Part shown: positions 45,130 through 54,878 of the stretch, in pieces
Layout of the letters: each line of letters opens with the position of its first letter
Numbering within the stretch: position 1 is the first letter of the stretch
Origin: Stomatohabitans albus
GTDB lineage: Bacteria; Actinomycetota; Nitriliruptoria; Euzebyales; Euzebyaceae
Length of the DNA stretch: 64,000 nt
NCBI RefSeq assembly: GCF_036336025.1
Contig: NZ_JAYKKE010000003.1
Span: 34,738-98,737 of the forward strand
Reading direction: 5' to 3'
Translations under genes and position numbers: made by a program
Notes under the pieces: generated by a model
What the model was told of the DNA's origin: nothing
What the model saw: the letters and a program-made list of their open reading frames with translations, nothing else
Database searches by the model: none

Positions 45130-45642
45130 TCATGATGAGGTGGGCCGATTGGCAATCGGGGTGCGTAATAGGACTGCTGTACCAATACGTTCAAGTGCAA
45201 AGGATCGCTCGTCGTGGCGGAGATGGCACCAGCCTGTCAATAAATTACCCGTCAATGACCACGGGTCAATCACTCGAATTGTGGCAGCACCGTGATGGGA
45301 TGTGGCGAAGTAATGAAGCTCAACTTGGCGCTGTTCATCAATGGCCTGGTTGATTGCAGCACGAATAGCGCCAAGTCCTACCGCTTTCTTTTCTTGCCAA
45401 TCAAGTTGCGGGTCGGTTACGTGTGGTTGGATCGCGTAGGTGCCGGCAATATCAACACCATCGTCGTGCAACAATGCGGCGAGGCCACCAGGCTCCAATG
45501 GACTAATCGCAACGGTTGGGGCAACCGGCGTGATTGGCTTACCCGCACGCTCAACGTGGTCAATAAACCCGTTGAGCTCCGCAGGAGTGCGGGCAATAAC
45601 AACACTGTTGGCCTGGTGAATGTAGGCGCGTGGCCGCCCCAT
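45130..45642 (-). CDS. WYL-domain protein without a helix-turn-helix
   Basis: 170-aa protein. Its second half is a WYL domain: QVELHYFATSHHGAATIRVI, then GWCHLRHDERSFALERI, with the family's arginine-rich end. WYL domains bind nucleic acids or other ligands and are usually joined to a DNA-binding helix-turn-helix (as in PafBC), which is absent here. The N-terminal half (PRAYIHQANSVVIARTPAEL) is not recognised. Its ATG shares one base with the ftsY stop (TAATG), so it is translated together with ftsY. A role linked to protein targeting is speculation. Confidence 0.75.
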   Translation of the reverse strand: MGRPRAYIHQANSVVIARTPAELNGFIDHVERAGKPITPVAPTVAISPLEPGGLAALLHDDGVDIAGTYAIQPHVTDPQLDWQEKKAVGLGAIRAAINQAIDEQRQVELHYFATSHHGAATIRVIDPWSLTGNLLTGWCHLRHDERSFALERIGTAVLLRTPIANRPTSS

Positions 45643-47009
45643 TATGACGCCGTATCCTCAGCAAATAATGCATCAATAAATGCTTCTGGTTCAAAGGGGG
45701 CAAGGTCTTCGATACCTTCCCCAAGCCCTACCCACTTAACCGGGATACCTAGCGAGCGTTGAATGGCGATCACGATCCCACCTTTAGCGGTGCCATCCAG
45801 TTTGGTGAGCACAACACCCGTCAAGTTCACGGCCTCTGCAAACGCCTTGGCTTGACTCAGACCGTTCTGTCCCGTTGTGGCATCAAGCACGAGCAATGCC
45901 TCATCAATCGGACCCGCATCGCGTTCAACAACACGCTTGATTTTTTCAAGCTCAGCCATCAGCTCGGTCTTATTTTGCAACCGGCCAGCCGTATCAATCA
46001 TTAAGATGTCCGCCCCAGCCGCCTCAGCAGCCTTCCACCCATCAAAAGCAACTGCGGCAGGATCGGCCCCTTCAGCTTGGGCTATCACGCGAACCGAAGA
46101 ACGTTCTCCCCAGATTTTCAACTGATCAGCAGCGGCTGCACGGAATGTATCCGCAGCGGCAAGAACAACATGATCACCCGCATCGCTATACCGTTTTGTC
46201 AGCTTACCGATGCTCGTAGTTTTGCCCGTTCCATTCACTCCGGTAAAGAGCCAAACACTCGTACCATCAGCCCGCCGCTGCATCTCCCGATTGCCTATGG
46301 TCAAATCGTCGAGCAAAAGAGACTTCAATTCGGCCATCGCATCATCACCGCTGGTAATGCCCTGTTCACGGACGCGAGTACGCAATTGTTCAACGAGATC
46401 CATCGTCGCCTCGACACCAACATCGGCGCTGATCAACGTATCTTCGAGGTCTTCCCACGATTCATCATCAAGACCAGCACCAAATATCGAGCGGAGTTGA
46501 GCCCCAAGCTGATTGCGAGAACGGGTCAGTCGTTCAGTGAACCGTTGAAGAAGGGACGGTTTCGCAACCTCCTCAACGGGTGCTTCTGGCTCTTCCTCAA
46601 CAAGCGTTTCAGCTCCAGGTACCTCCGCACTGGCCACGTCCTGCGTTGATTCGGGTTCAACCGGTAATTCAGTGACAACCGCACTGGCCAATGCATCCCC
46701 ATCCCCAGGCTGATCCTCGATGTGCACGAGACCGTCGGGGTGACGCCCATGATCAAGGAAATCTATCGTTGGAGCTGGTTCTGGCAGCGCCCCAATCTGA
46801 ATCGTGCCCCCCAATTCCATACTGGGCACCACTGGTTCGGTTGCTGGCTGTGGTGGAGTTGGCTCCTCAGATGGCGGTGCATCAGGTACGACGCTTGTAC
46901 GCCGAGTAAGAAGCCACACCAGGAGGAGCAACAGCAGGGCGGCAACAATGGATATCCCTATAACCGTGGGGTTGTTCAGATTCAGCATGTTCCAAAGGCT
47001 AACATTCAC
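45642..47009 (-). CDS. ftsY: Signal recognition particle receptor FtsY
   Basis: Membrane-associated GTPase receptor for SRP-ribosome complexes. A membrane segment (VIGISIVAALLLLLLVWLLT) near residue 15 is followed by an acidic Pro/Glu linker, then the NG domain: WLFTGVNGTGKTTSIGKLTK near residue 255, DILMIDTAGRLQNKTELMAE near 340, VLTKLDGTAKGGIVIA near 405. An N-terminal membrane anchor is common in Actinobacteria. The start is GTG at 47009 or ATG at 46988; neither has a strong site. Confidence 0.93.
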   Translation of the reverse strand: MNVSLWNMLNLNNPTVIGISIVAALLLLLLVWLLTRRTSVVPDAPPSEEPTPPQPATEPVVPSMELGGTIQIGALPEPAPTIDFLDHGRHPDGLVHIEDQPGDGDALASAVVTELPVEPESTQDVASAEVPGAETLVEEEPEAPVEEVAKPSLLQRFTERLTRSRNQLGAQLRSIFGAGLDDESWEDLEDTLISADVGVEATMDLVEQLRTRVREQGITSGDDAMAELKSLLLDDLTIGNREMQRRADGTSVWLFTGVNGTGKTTSIGKLTKRYSDAGDHVVLAAADTFRAAAADQLKIWGERSSVRVIAQAEGADPAAVAFDGWKAAEAAGADILMIDTAGRLQNKTELMAELEKIKRVVERDAGPIDEALLVLDATTGQNGLSQAKAFAEAVNLTGVVLTKLDGTAKGGIVIAIQRSLGIPVKWVGLGEGIEDLAPFEPEAFIDALFAEDTAS

Positions 47010-47078
47010 GCACGGTGTACGTTCTCCCTACCAACCGTGGCAATACGTACCGACCAAGTTGAAGGTTCGGTGAATTGG

Positions 47079-50000
47079 CTAGTGGTCGTCTCCAGCCAGG
47101 TCAGAAATATCGCGTAGCTGCTGGGTAAGTACGACACTCACCCCGTCGCTATTCATACTGACCCCATGGAGGATATCGGCCGCTTCCATCGTGCGGCGCT
47201 GGTGGGTGACCACAATCCATTGTCCTTGATGACGGAATTGGCTGAGGAGGCGCACAAACCGTTCTAAGTTTGCGTCATCCAACGCGGCTTCAACTTCGTC
47301 GAGCACGTAGAACGGACTAGGTCGTGCCGCAAAAATAGCGAACAACATGGCGATAGCGGTTAAGGTGCGTTCGCCACCAGATAAGAGGCTCAGATGGCGC
47401 ACCTTCTTACCTGGAGGGCTAGCTTCAATCTCAATGCCCGTGGTGAGGGGATCAGTGGCATCCGTTAAGCGTAACCGACCTTTGCCACCGGGGAATAGCA
47501 GCTCAAAAAAACTCGCAAAGTTAGCAGCCACATCATCAAATGCGGCCTCAAATACCTGCCCGATATGGCGTTCAACGGCCTCGACAAGACGAACCAGATC
47601 CTTGCGCGCATCTTTTAAGTCACTGATTTGTTCAGCCAAAAAGGTTCGCCGTTGTTCCAATTCGGCATATTCACGTGCCGCCAGGGGGTTGACGGGGCCA
47701 AGTCGCCCAATTTTCACTTCAATATCAGCTAACCGTTGGGTAAGGATATCGGTGTCTTCGTCTGGTACCCCTTGGGTTGGAACAGTGACAGATATGTCGA
47801 TCGCATCAGCATCAACTCGTTCACTCCGGTCAACGGGGGTTGCTGCCCCACGCTGGGCTATCAACTCGGCCGGCTCGTCGATACCCAAATCATCAAGGTG
47901 TCGCCTGGCAAGATCAACATCGCTCTGTGCCCGTTGGGCATCTAATGCAGCTTCATGTACCTGTGCAGTGATGTCATCGACATGGCTGTGTGCTTGGCCC
48001 ACTGCGTTGCGGGCTGATCGGGCCTGGGCTGCAAGGTCATCACGAGTCGTTTTAGCCTGTTCACCTTCGGTACGCGCCCGTTGGGCAGAAGCTTCTGTTT
48101 GCACCCAAATAGCCCGTGCCTGCTCAACAAGCTTGTCAATTTGCTCAAGTGCTGCCAAGCGAGCGGCTCGGCGCTTTCGCATCGCAATGACATCAGCTTC
48201 GATACGATCAGCCTCCTGGCGAAGGGCTTTTGCTTCGTTGGTAAGGCGACGGATATCGCCTTCAATATGTTGGACTGCTAAACGGGCTTCAACGACTTGT
48301 TCTTGGTGCTGTTCGTGGGTTACCCGTGCCTGAGCAAATGCGTCAAGATCATCAGGACTGTCCATAGGTACGGCTTCTGGTTCGTTCGCAGAAACGTTTT
48401 CAAGCTCGTGCGCTAACGCCTCGTATTGTTGTTGCGCAAGCTGCACCTGCTGAGCAGCTTGGGACATCGCTCGGTCGGCTCGCACTACAGCCTGCTCATG
48501 CTGCTCAATAGCAGTTCGTGCCGCTTTGGCCTCAGTTTGTAGCCGTGTTGCGGTAGTCGTTAGCTCTTGAAGCACCTCATTGGTCTGTTCTTGCACCGTA
48601 AGGGATTCTGCTAATCGAACGGCTAGCTCATCCACTTCTGTTGCAAGGTCTCGTGCCTGTATCCGAGCCTGTTCGGCCGCTTCCTTGGCCGCCAAGATGC
48701 TCTGGGCGCCTCCCCCATGTATTCGGCCGATGCCCCAGGCACCAGCCATCAAGCCTGACCGATCAACGAACACGGCATCAGGGTCTTGGGCGGCACTCGC
48801 AAAGACATCATCAACCAACCACACGGGAGCTATTAAGCGCGCAATTGCGGCATAGATAGCCGGTTCGCAGTCAACAAGCCCAGCCAACCATTCAGCCCCC
48901 GGAACGGGTGGTAATGGCCGGTCAACCGGACTTTGGCGACGACTCACCAACCAGGCATCTCGGTTATGCGTATCGAGCCACGCCTGTGCCCTTTGGGGAT
49001 CTTCAACCAATAATGCGTGTGCTCTAGTCCCAAGTGCGGCACTTAAGGCAGTGGCATATGCCTCATCAATAGAGATAGCTTGTAACAGCGGTCCGACTAA
49101 ACCGCCAATCCCCTGCTCTACCAATTCTTCGGCACCATCAGGCACCTGGTTCACAAGGGCCTCTTTGGCTTCAGCCACAGCCACTGCCCTCGCCGCGGCC
49201 TGACTCCGCTCTCGCTCCTCTAGCCGTACGATGCGAACCTGCTCGTCTGCTTTCGCCTTCGCTGCCTTCGCCGCAGCCAAGTCTGCCGCAACGGCACGTA
49301 ACGTTCCCTCACTCGGACCACGGTTCGTTACGGTGAGATCATCAAGTTCTTCACGAGCGGTTTGGGCATCACGATAGCGCTGCTTGGCTTCGTTGATGCG
49401 CTGTTCGGTTTGTTCTATCCGGGTACGGATATTTCCGATCTGGGCCTCCCACCGAATACCTGCTTCACGAGCTTGTGTACGGGCGCGCTGCCGCTCAGCT
49501 TGTTCGTGTTGCATCGTACGCACAATCTGAGCCAAACGGTCACGCTCAGCTTCTACCTCAGCGAGGGCTGCTCTTGCCGATAACTCGTCCTCACGGAGTT
49601 GTGCAATCGTTGCGTCTGCGCGACTGGCTTCGTGGCGCAGTGCATCGGGGTCGCGACCGATCACGTCACCGTCACGACCTTGGGCCAGCCCAGACCGGCG
49701 TTCATCAATACGGCCGGCTACCCCTTTTGCTCGCTCAGTAAGGGTGCGGAGTTCATTCGCAATCGCAGATATTTCCCCATAGTGCGCATTGGCCTGCTCC
49801 AAACGCCCCTCGGCTTCATTCTGGGCTGTCTGAGCATCCCGTAAGCGCTGCTTGGCCGCAGTCATCACCTGGTCATGGTCACGGACCAACGCGGTGGCCT
49901 GCATCCACGCCGTGTTGGCTTGCTGCCATGCTCGGAGTGCCAACTCAACCTTAATATCGGTGGCTTGAGCATCTAACCGGCGTTTTTGTTGTGCTACCCC

Positions 50001-50627
50001 AGCCTGACGTTTTAACGGCTTGGCGAGACGTTTAAGCTCAATTTCTGTATCGTCAAGCCGTGTCAAATGCTCATCAAGTTGCAGGATCTTGCGCTGTGCA
50101 CGGTCCTTACGCCGCCGGTGCTTTAAAATCCCGGCCGCTTCTTCAATGAAGACGCGCCGACCGGAGGCATCGGTGGTCAAAATGGCATCAATTTTCCCCT
50201 GACCAACAATCGTGTGACTTTCACGTCCAAGCCCGGTGTCACTCAGGAGGTCGGCAACATCAATTTGACGACAATCAGCGCCGTTTATGGCACTACCACC
50301 TTCACCGTTGGCAAAGAGTGATCGGCCTACCGTGACTTCAGCAAACTCGATGGGTAACAACCCATCTGCATTGTCTATCGTGATGTCGACACTCGCACGC
50401 CCCATCCCACGACGTGACCCCGAACCGGCAAAAATCACGTCGCTCATCTGCGCCCCACGTAGTTGACGAGGGCTGCGCGTGCCCATCACCCATGTCAAGG
50501 CGTCGACGATATTGCTTTTCCCTGATCCATTCGGCCCCACAATGGCTGTGATCCCAGGGGTGAAGGTGAGGGTCGTATCGTCTGCAAAACTCTTGAACCC
50601 ACGGAGCCTGACCGACGTCAGGTGCAT
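47079..50627 (-). CDS. smc: Chromosome segregation protein SMC
   Basis: Condensin ATPase that organises and separates the chromosome with ScpA and ScpB. 1182 aa: an ATPase head with [20 protein letters not shown] near residue 30, a long coiled coil, a hinge near residues 500-660 ([20 protein letters not shown]), the second coiled coil, and the closing head with [20 protein letters not shown] near 1090 (signature) and [19 protein letters not shown] (Walker B). The ATG lies one base past the stop of the Fpg-like gene. rnc-fpg-smc-ftsY is a conserved order. Confidence 0.96.
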   Translation of the reverse strand: MHLTSVRLRGFKSFADDTTLTFTPGITAIVGPNGSGKSNIVDALTWVMGTRSPRQLRGAQMSDVIFAGSGSRRGMGRASVDITIDNADGLLPIEFAEVTVGRSLFANGEGGSAINGADCRQIDVADLLSDTGLGRESHTIVGQGKIDAILTTDASGRRVFIEEAAGILKHRRRKDRAQRKILQLDEHLTRLDDTEIELKRLAKPLKRQAGVAQQKRRLDAQATDIKVELALRAWQQANTAWMQATALVRDHDQVMTAAKQRLRDAQTAQNEAEGRLEQANAHYGEISAIANELRTLTERAKGVAGRIDERRSGLAQGRDGDVIGRDPDALRHEASRADATIAQLREDELSARAALAEVEAERDRLAQIVRTMQHEQAERQRARTQAREAGIRWEAQIGNIRTRIEQTEQRINEAKQRYRDAQTAREELDDLTVTNRGPSEGTLRAVAADLAAAKAAKAKADEQVRIVRLEERERSQAAARAVAVAEAKEALVNQVPDGAEELVEQGIGGLVGPLLQAISIDEAYATALSAALGTRAHALLVEDPQRAQAWLDTHNRDAWLVSRRQSPVDRPLPPVPGAEWLAGLVDCEPAIYAAIARLIAPVWLVDDVFASAAQDPDAVFVDRSGLMAGAWGIGRIHGGGAQSILAAKEAAEQARIQARDLATEVDELAVRLAESLTVQEQTNEVLQELTTTATRLQTEAKAARTAIEQHEQAVVRADRAMSQAAQQVQLAQQQYEALAHELENVSANEPEAVPMDSPDDLDAFAQARVTHEQHQEQVVEARLAVQHIEGDIRRLTNEAKALRQEADRIEADVIAMRKRRAARLAALEQIDKLVEQARAIWVQTEASAQRARTEGEQAKTTRDDLAAQARSARNAVGQAHSHVDDITAQVHEAALDAQRAQSDVDLARRHLDDLGIDEPAELIAQRGAATPVDRSERVDADAIDISVTVPTQGVPDEDTDILTQRLADIEVKIGRLGPVNPLAAREYAELEQRRTFLAEQISDLKDARKDLVRLVEAVERHIGQVFEAAFDDVAANFASFFELLFPGGKGRLRLTDATDPLTTGIEIEASPPGKKVRHLSLLSGGERTLTAIAMLFAIFAARPSPFYVLDEVEAALDDANLERFVRLLSQFRHQGQWIVVTHQRRTMEAADILHGVSMNSDGVSVVLTQQLRDISDLAGDDH

Positions 50628-50628
50628 C

Positions 50629-51459
50629 TTAACTCTGCGCGCTTGACGCGAAGGCAGTCAGCCCACCCTCAAGCTCAAAGCGTTCGATGGTCGCGCGACT
50701 TCGGGTATCGGGTTGACCAGCCCGACCGTAAACCTCAATGAGTTCTAACTCATCAAAGGGTAGAAAGGCATCGGGGTCTCCCTCGACAAGAACATCAATA
50801 CCGCCCGCTTTAATGGCATCATTAACGAGTTCAAGCACACTGCGATGTAACCGACGGACTTCTTGATTGCTGAGGGTATCGGACATCCGCAACGGATGTA
50901 AACCTGCCCGAAATAGCACCTCATTCGCGTAGATCTCACCAATCCCAACAATAAAGCTGGTATCAACCAAGACCTCAAGAAGTGGACGTTTACGGGCTTC
51001 AAGATCGGCGCTAAAAACGGGCCATGGTATTGGCTCATCAAGTGGGTCAAGCCCAAGATTCTGAAACTCGGGGATAGCATCGAGCCGCTCAGTATCGATG
51101 AGAAGGAACTGCCCATCACTATTTAAGTCACTGTAGTGAACCGAACCACCAGTTGAAAAACTCATCGTAAGACGAACCGTCTCCGTCGCTTTCGCATTCG
51201 CAGTATGGCGCACCATGCGGGCACGATCACCCGGCAGAATAACAAGGACCCGGTCACCGTCGAGTTCAATGAGAATCGCCGTGCCACGCCGTGTCACTTC
51301 ACCGATCTTCGCGCCTTGGATACCGGCCACAAACGCTTTCATCGTAGAGGGTTCACGCACAAACTTTGCACCGGCGACCCACACATCTTTGATCCGTTTA
51401 CCGGCTAATTCCTTCTCCATCTCACGGAAAATCAACTCTGCTTCAGGTAATTGGGTCAC
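50629..51459 (-). CDS. Fpg/MutM-like protein lacking catalytic and zinc residues
   Basis: Homologue of formamidopyrimidine-DNA glycosylase by fold: the H2TH region [20 protein letters not shown] is well preserved near residue 175. Active Fpg begins PELPEVE after Met removal, using Pro1 and Glu2; this protein begins MTQLPEAE, so both are replaced (Thr, Gln). The C-terminal zinc finger usually has four Cys; here the region reads [20 protein letters not shown] ... [10 protein letters not shown] with none. It is therefore probably not an active glycosylase/lyase, and may bind DNA only. GTG start at 51459; translated one base before smc. An active Fpg may exist elsewhere in the genome. Confidence 0.85.
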   Translation of the reverse strand: MTQLPEAELIFREMEKELAGKRIKDVWVAGAKFVREPSTMKAFVAGIQGAKIGEVTRRGTAILIELDGDRVLVILPGDRARMVRHTANAKATETVRLTMSFSTGGSVHYSDLNSDGQFLLIDTERLDAIPEFQNLGLDPLDEPIPWPVFSADLEARKRPLLEVLVDTSFIVGIGEIYANEVLFRAGLHPLRMSDTLSNQEVRRLHRSVLELVNDAIKAGGIDVLVEGDPDAFLPFDELELIEVYGRAGQPDTRSRATIERFELEGGLTAFASSAQS

Positions 51460-51477
51460 GACTCATTCCTATCTTCG

Positions 51478-52191
51478 TTAAGCACTGCGAAGCCGGGTAT
51501 TCAAGGTGATGTAGGCCTGTGCAGCCGCGAGCTGCTCAGCTTGTTTTTTACTTGGACCAGTTCCCCACCCCAGTTCCTCACCTGCAACAACAACGGTGGC
51601 CGTGAACTCCTTTTCATGGTCCGGACCGCGTTCACTGATGAGATAGGTGGGCTGCTCTGGCTGGGTTGAAGCGACGAGTTCTTGCAGACTGGTCTTGTAG
51701 TCCAAACTTGCATTGCGCGTCGCAATGTCACGGAGCAACGGTTCAAAGAGATTCAAGATGACCGGGCGAACAACCTCTAACCCCTGGTCGAGGTAGAGGG
51801 CACCGATAACCGCTTCCATCGTGTCAGCCAAGATAGAGGGCTTGGCTGCACCCCCTGTTTTTTGCTCCCCAACCCCAAGGCGAACCGCTTGGCCGAGATC
51901 AATAAGCGCAGCCACTTTCGCTAAACTCTTGGTAGACACCGTGGCGGCGCGAATCTTAGCCAGACGGCCTTCTCGCGCATCAGGGAGACGGTTATACAGT
52001 TCACTCGTGATCGTTACTCCGAGGATTGAATCACCAAGAAACTCCAACCGTTCGTTGTCGTGATCGAGACCAAGTTCAAACGCATACGAACGGTGTGTCA
52101 GGGCAAGCCGGAGCAGTGAAAGGTCAGAAAACCGCACGCCAAGGCTGGCCTCTAAGGCAGCTTCTTGCGGTGTACGGGTTGAATTACTCAT
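51478..52191 (-). CDS. rnc: Ribonuclease III
   Basis: Cuts double-stranded RNA, including rRNA precursors. The catalytic domain has ALTHRSYAFELGLDHDNERL followed by EFLGDSILG, the RNase III signature, near residue 45, and ILADTMEAVIGALYLDQG near 120 with the second acidic pair. A dsRNA-binding domain (YKTSLQELVASTQPEQPTYL ... GWGTGPSKKQAEQLAA) ends the protein. Length 237 aa. The next gene on the minus strand is the Fpg-like gene, 18 bases away; rpmF lies upstream. Confidence 0.95.
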   Translation of the reverse strand: MSNSTRTPQEAALEASLGVRFSDLSLLRLALTHRSYAFELGLDHDNERLEFLGDSILGVTITSELYNRLPDAREGRLAKIRAATVSTKSLAKVAALIDLGQAVRLGVGEQKTGGAAKPSILADTMEAVIGALYLDQGLEVVRPVILNLFEPLLRDIATRNASLDYKTSLQELVASTQPEQPTYLISERGPDHEKEFTATVVVAGEELGWGTGPSKKQAEQLAAAQAYITLNTRLRSA

Positions 52192-52228
52192 GGCCTCAAC
52201 AACCCTGAGGGTTGTACGCTACGCAAAC

Positions 52229-52396
52229 CTACTTAGCGGCAGCATAACGACCGGTGTCAGGGTCAACGGTGTGCGCAATACGCCACGTGCCGGTGGCCTT
52301 ATCAAACACAATGTTTGGGAGGTTAGATTTCTTCATCCACTGGGCACGACGGTTACGGGTGCGGGCGCGGGCCATTTTACGCTTCGGGGTTGCCAT
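52229..52396 (-). CDS. rpmF: 50S ribosomal protein L32
   Basis: Small large-subunit protein of 55 aa, too short for most gene lists. It starts MATPKRKMARARTRNRRAQW and contains NLPNIVFDKATGTWRIAHTV, ending RYAAAK. It has no cysteines, so it is the zinc-free form of L32. AGAGGAG precedes the ATG at 52396. The order DUF177-rpmF-rnc is standard. Confidence 0.95.
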   Translation of the reverse strand: MATPKRKMARARTRNRRAQWMKKSNLPNIVFDKATGTWRIAHTVDPDTGRYAAAK

Positions 52397-52433
52397 GGGT
52401 CTCCTCTAAGAATGATGGATTGATTCGGGAATA

Positions 52434-52964
52434 CTATGCCTCATCGGCATCAGGAAAGGTGAGGCCTGCAAGCGCTTGCCAACGCAAGTCAGTACTCACA
52501 TCTTCACAGGAACAGTCCTGTTCATTACGGTTACTACCACAGGTTGGGCACAGGCCTCGACAATCTGGCATGCACACGTACCTGTCGCTGGTATGGGCGG
52601 CGATGACATCACGCCACATAGGGTCAAGGTCGATAGATTGATCAGGGTCTATGACGAACCCCTCATCAGCTTGATCGTCTTCCCCAAATAACTCTGTAAT
52701 ATCAGCTGCAATGTGTCCAGTACCTGGTTGTAGACACGATGCGCATTGCACCTGGTACTCCAGTTCGGCGCTGCCACGAACAAGTACCCCTTCTAACAAA
52801 CCCTCAGCAACGAGATCGGCTGAGAGCGTATCGGGCAGGGTAATCAAGGGGATATCCAAGCCTTCAGGAACCCCAAATACACCCTGAAGCGGTAAAACCG
52901 TTCCGGGCGTTTCAAGCAGGGCACTCACGTCGATGCGTGACGACAAGACTTCAGACGAGGACAT
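52434..52964 (-). CDS. DUF177 (YceD-family) protein
   Basis: Family near rpmF in almost all bacteria, tied to 23S rRNA or L32 production but not well understood. The 176-aa product from the ATG at 52964 has GSAELEYQVQCASCLQPGTG near residue 80, then an acidic FGEDDQADEGF stretch, and the Cys-rich end YVCMPDCRGLCPTCGSNRNE followed by QDCSCED, a probable zinc site. Further upstream Met codons exist but lack a site. Confidence 0.9.
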   Translation of the reverse strand: MSSSEVLSSRIDVSALLETPGTVLPLQGVFGVPEGLDIPLITLPDTLSADLVAEGLLEGVLVRGSAELEYQVQCASCLQPGTGHIAADITELFGEDDQADEGFVIDPDQSIDLDPMWRDVIAAHTSDRYVCMPDCRGLCPTCGSNRNEQDCSCEDVSTDLRWQALAGLTFPDADEA

Positions 52965-53046
52965 ACAAATGGCCAGCAGGCAGGGTCGGGCCAGGCGACA
53001 GCGGATTATCAACCTTACCAGCCGCCACCATTCGTGCTATACGGTT

Positions 53047-53781
53047 TTAGGCGTCCTCACCTTCGCTTGAACCCCACGGGTCAACCACATCACGACGAAC
53101 ATCTGTGCGCCGACTAGAAGGGCGACTGGGTGTGCGACGTGGCTGGCGGGTTGGGGCCATGCCGTCTACAGCCGAACCAGATGGGGCATCGTCATGAACG
53201 TCCCCTCGGGCCGTGTCCTCATCTTGTTCGGGGTCATCTAATTCATCATAGGGATGGTCACTCGAACCGACGAGGTCAAACCCACCAGTCAGGTCTGCGT
53301 TCATCTCATCAATGGAAACAGGCAAAAACTCTGATTCCAGATGCTTATTGAGCCGCCGTTGTCCCCGAGCCACATATTCACGCAAGGAAACAAGGGTCTC
53401 ATCAAGTTGATTAAGACTCGCTTCTACCCAGTCTTCAGTTTCAAGGCGGATATGACGCCCTTCGTCATGGGCACTCTCAACAATTTGTTGAGCCTCACGG
53501 TTTGCCTGTCGGATCACCTCATGTTGGCTGACGATATGTTCACGTTCAGCACGGGCATCTTCGATGATCTGGTCGGCTTCACGGCGAGCTTTCGCAAGCA
53601 TCTCCTCGCGCTCTTTGATCACCCAACGGGCATTGCGTAACTCATCGGGAAGGCCATCTTGGACCGTCGCCAGGAGTGACAGCACTTCAGCTTTATCAAT
53701 TTGAACATTTTGACTGAGCATCACTGGGCGCGCGTGTTTTACGATGCGCACCAGCTCTTCAATTGCCGTTTCAATATCCAT
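53047..53781 (-). CDS. SepIVA/DivIVA-like coiled-coil protein
   Basis: Cytoplasmic coiled-coil protein, 244 aa. LSLLATVQDGLPDELRNARW near residue 35, then a long coiled coil with WVIKEREEMLAKARREADQI and IIEDAREREHIV, then ETEDWVEASLNQLDETLVSL; the end is rich in Arg, Ser and Pro. In mycobacteria the equivalent gene beside DUF177 and rnc encodes SepIVA, a septum factor, so a cell-division role is likely. AAGGAG is five bases before the ATG at 53781; a GTG two codons earlier would overlap it. Confidence 0.82.
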   Translation of the reverse strand: MDIETAIEELVRIVKHARPVMLSQNVQIDKAEVLSLLATVQDGLPDELRNARWVIKEREEMLAKARREADQIIEDARAEREHIVSQHEVIRQANREAQQIVESAHDEGRHIRLETEDWVEASLNQLDETLVSLREYVARGQRRLNKHLESEFLPVSIDEMNADLTGGFDLVGSSDHPYDELDDPEQDEDTARGDVHDDAPSGSAVDGMAPTRQPRRTPSRPSSRRTDVRRDVVDPWGSSEGEDA

Positions 53782-53790
53782 ATACACTCC

Positions 53791-54279
53791 TTATTCTTGC
53801 GTACCGCCTAGACGCTGCGCAAGCGCATCGGCAACAACAGCCGGAACCATGGTGGAAATATCTGCATTCAACGCAGCCAGGTCACGCACCAAACTCGACG
53901 AAATGTGAGTATGGCGCGGGTCAGCAGGCAGAAAGAGTGTTTCCATCGGTCCAATCGTGCTATTTACCCTAGCAATTCGCATTTCATACGCTAAATCGTG
54001 ATCCCCACGGAGACCGCGGATCATCACATCAATGTTGTTGTCTATAGCCCACTTAACCACTAATCCGGTGAATGTGGATGTACTGACATTGCCCAAATCA
54101 CCAGTGACCGATCGGACTAAGTCCAGGCGTTCTTCTGGCGTAAACAGCCCCGACTTATCTGAATTACTGGCACACGCCACCACAACGTGATCAAAGAGAC
54201 GACTCGCGCGCCGGATCACATCAAGGTGGCCGTAGGTGACAGGATCAAAGGACCCCGCAAACACTGCTCTCAACTTCAT
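53791..54279 (-). CDS. coaD: Phosphopantetheine adenylyltransferase
   Basis: Fourth step of coenzyme A synthesis: 4'-phosphopantetheine plus ATP to dephospho-CoA. AVFAGSFDPVTYGHLDVIRR at the N-terminus contains the TxGH nucleotidyltransferase motif. MIRGLRGDHDLAYEMRIARV near 85 and FLPADPRHTHISSSLVRDLA near 120 (ISSS/T-x-R motif) follow. Length 162 aa is standard. AAGGA precedes the ATG. It lies between the SepIVA-like gene and rsmD. Confidence 0.96.
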   Translation of the reverse strand: MKLRAVFAGSFDPVTYGHLDVIRRASRLFDHVVVACASNSDKSGLFTPEERLDLVRSVTGDLGNVSTSTFTGLVVKWAIDNNIDVMIRGLRGDHDLAYEMRIARVNSTIGPMETLFLPADPRHTHISSSLVRDLAALNADISTMVPAVVADALAQRLGGTQE

Positions 54280-54286
54280 TGCATCC

Positions 54287-54850
54287 TTACCCAGTGTGGT
54301 TCACAGATGATAGGCGTTCACCATAGCGGATAAGGGCCTCGCCATAGATGCGCTCACGCAATAATGTCCATCCAGTTGGCATCTCACCGGCCCGCCGTTT
54401 ATCTCGTTCAAGGATAAGAACGGCATGTTCTGACACCGCACCAATTGCAATGAGACCATTTAACGCCTGTTCAATGGTAGTCACTGGATAGTCATAGGGT
54501 GGGTCAACAAACAAATGCGTAAATAGCCCCATCGGGTTGTGCACAGGCGCTTTTTCACATGGTTTAGCAATCAGTTGGAACCGATCACCGACTTGAGCGG
54601 TACGCACGTTTGCTGCAATGATCGTTGCCGCTTGGCTATGTGATTCCCAGCAGGTCGCACCGCTCGCCCCACGGCTCAATGCTTCAATAGCCAGTCCACC
54701 ACTCCCCCCATAGAGGTCAGCCACAACCGCCCCATCCATAGGGCCAATGGATGAAAAGATGGCTTCTTTAACTCGGTCAGCGGTTGGGCGAGCAGCAGCT
54801 GGCACTTTGAGTGGCCGACCACCGGCAACCCCAGCGATAATGCGCGGCAT
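54287..54850 (-). CDS. rsmD: 16S rRNA (guanine-966-N2)-methyltransferase
   Basis: Methylates G966 of 16S rRNA. MPRIIAGVAGGRPLKVP at the start, then RPTADRVKEAIFSSIG near residue 22, VVADLYGGSGGLAIEALSRG (SAM motif I) near 42, and THLFVDPPYDYP (the NPPY-type catalytic motif, here DPPY) near 110. Length 187 aa. rsmD-coaD is a widely conserved pair. Confidence 0.94.
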   Translation of the reverse strand: MPRIIAGVAGGRPLKVPAAARPTADRVKEAIFSSIGPMDGAVVADLYGGSGGLAIEALSRGASGATCWESHSQAATIIAANVRTAQVGDRFQLIAKPCEKAPVHNPMGLFTHLFVDPPYDYPVTTIEQALNGLIAIGAVSEHAVLILERDKRRAGEMPTGWTLLRERIYGEALIRYGERLSSVNHTG

Positions 54851-54878
54851 GTAATGTCCTTTATCCGTAGGTCACGAT

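Noticed and set aside
49362-49741. Plus-strand frames opposite smc
   Set aside because: Shadow frames of the SMC coiled coil.
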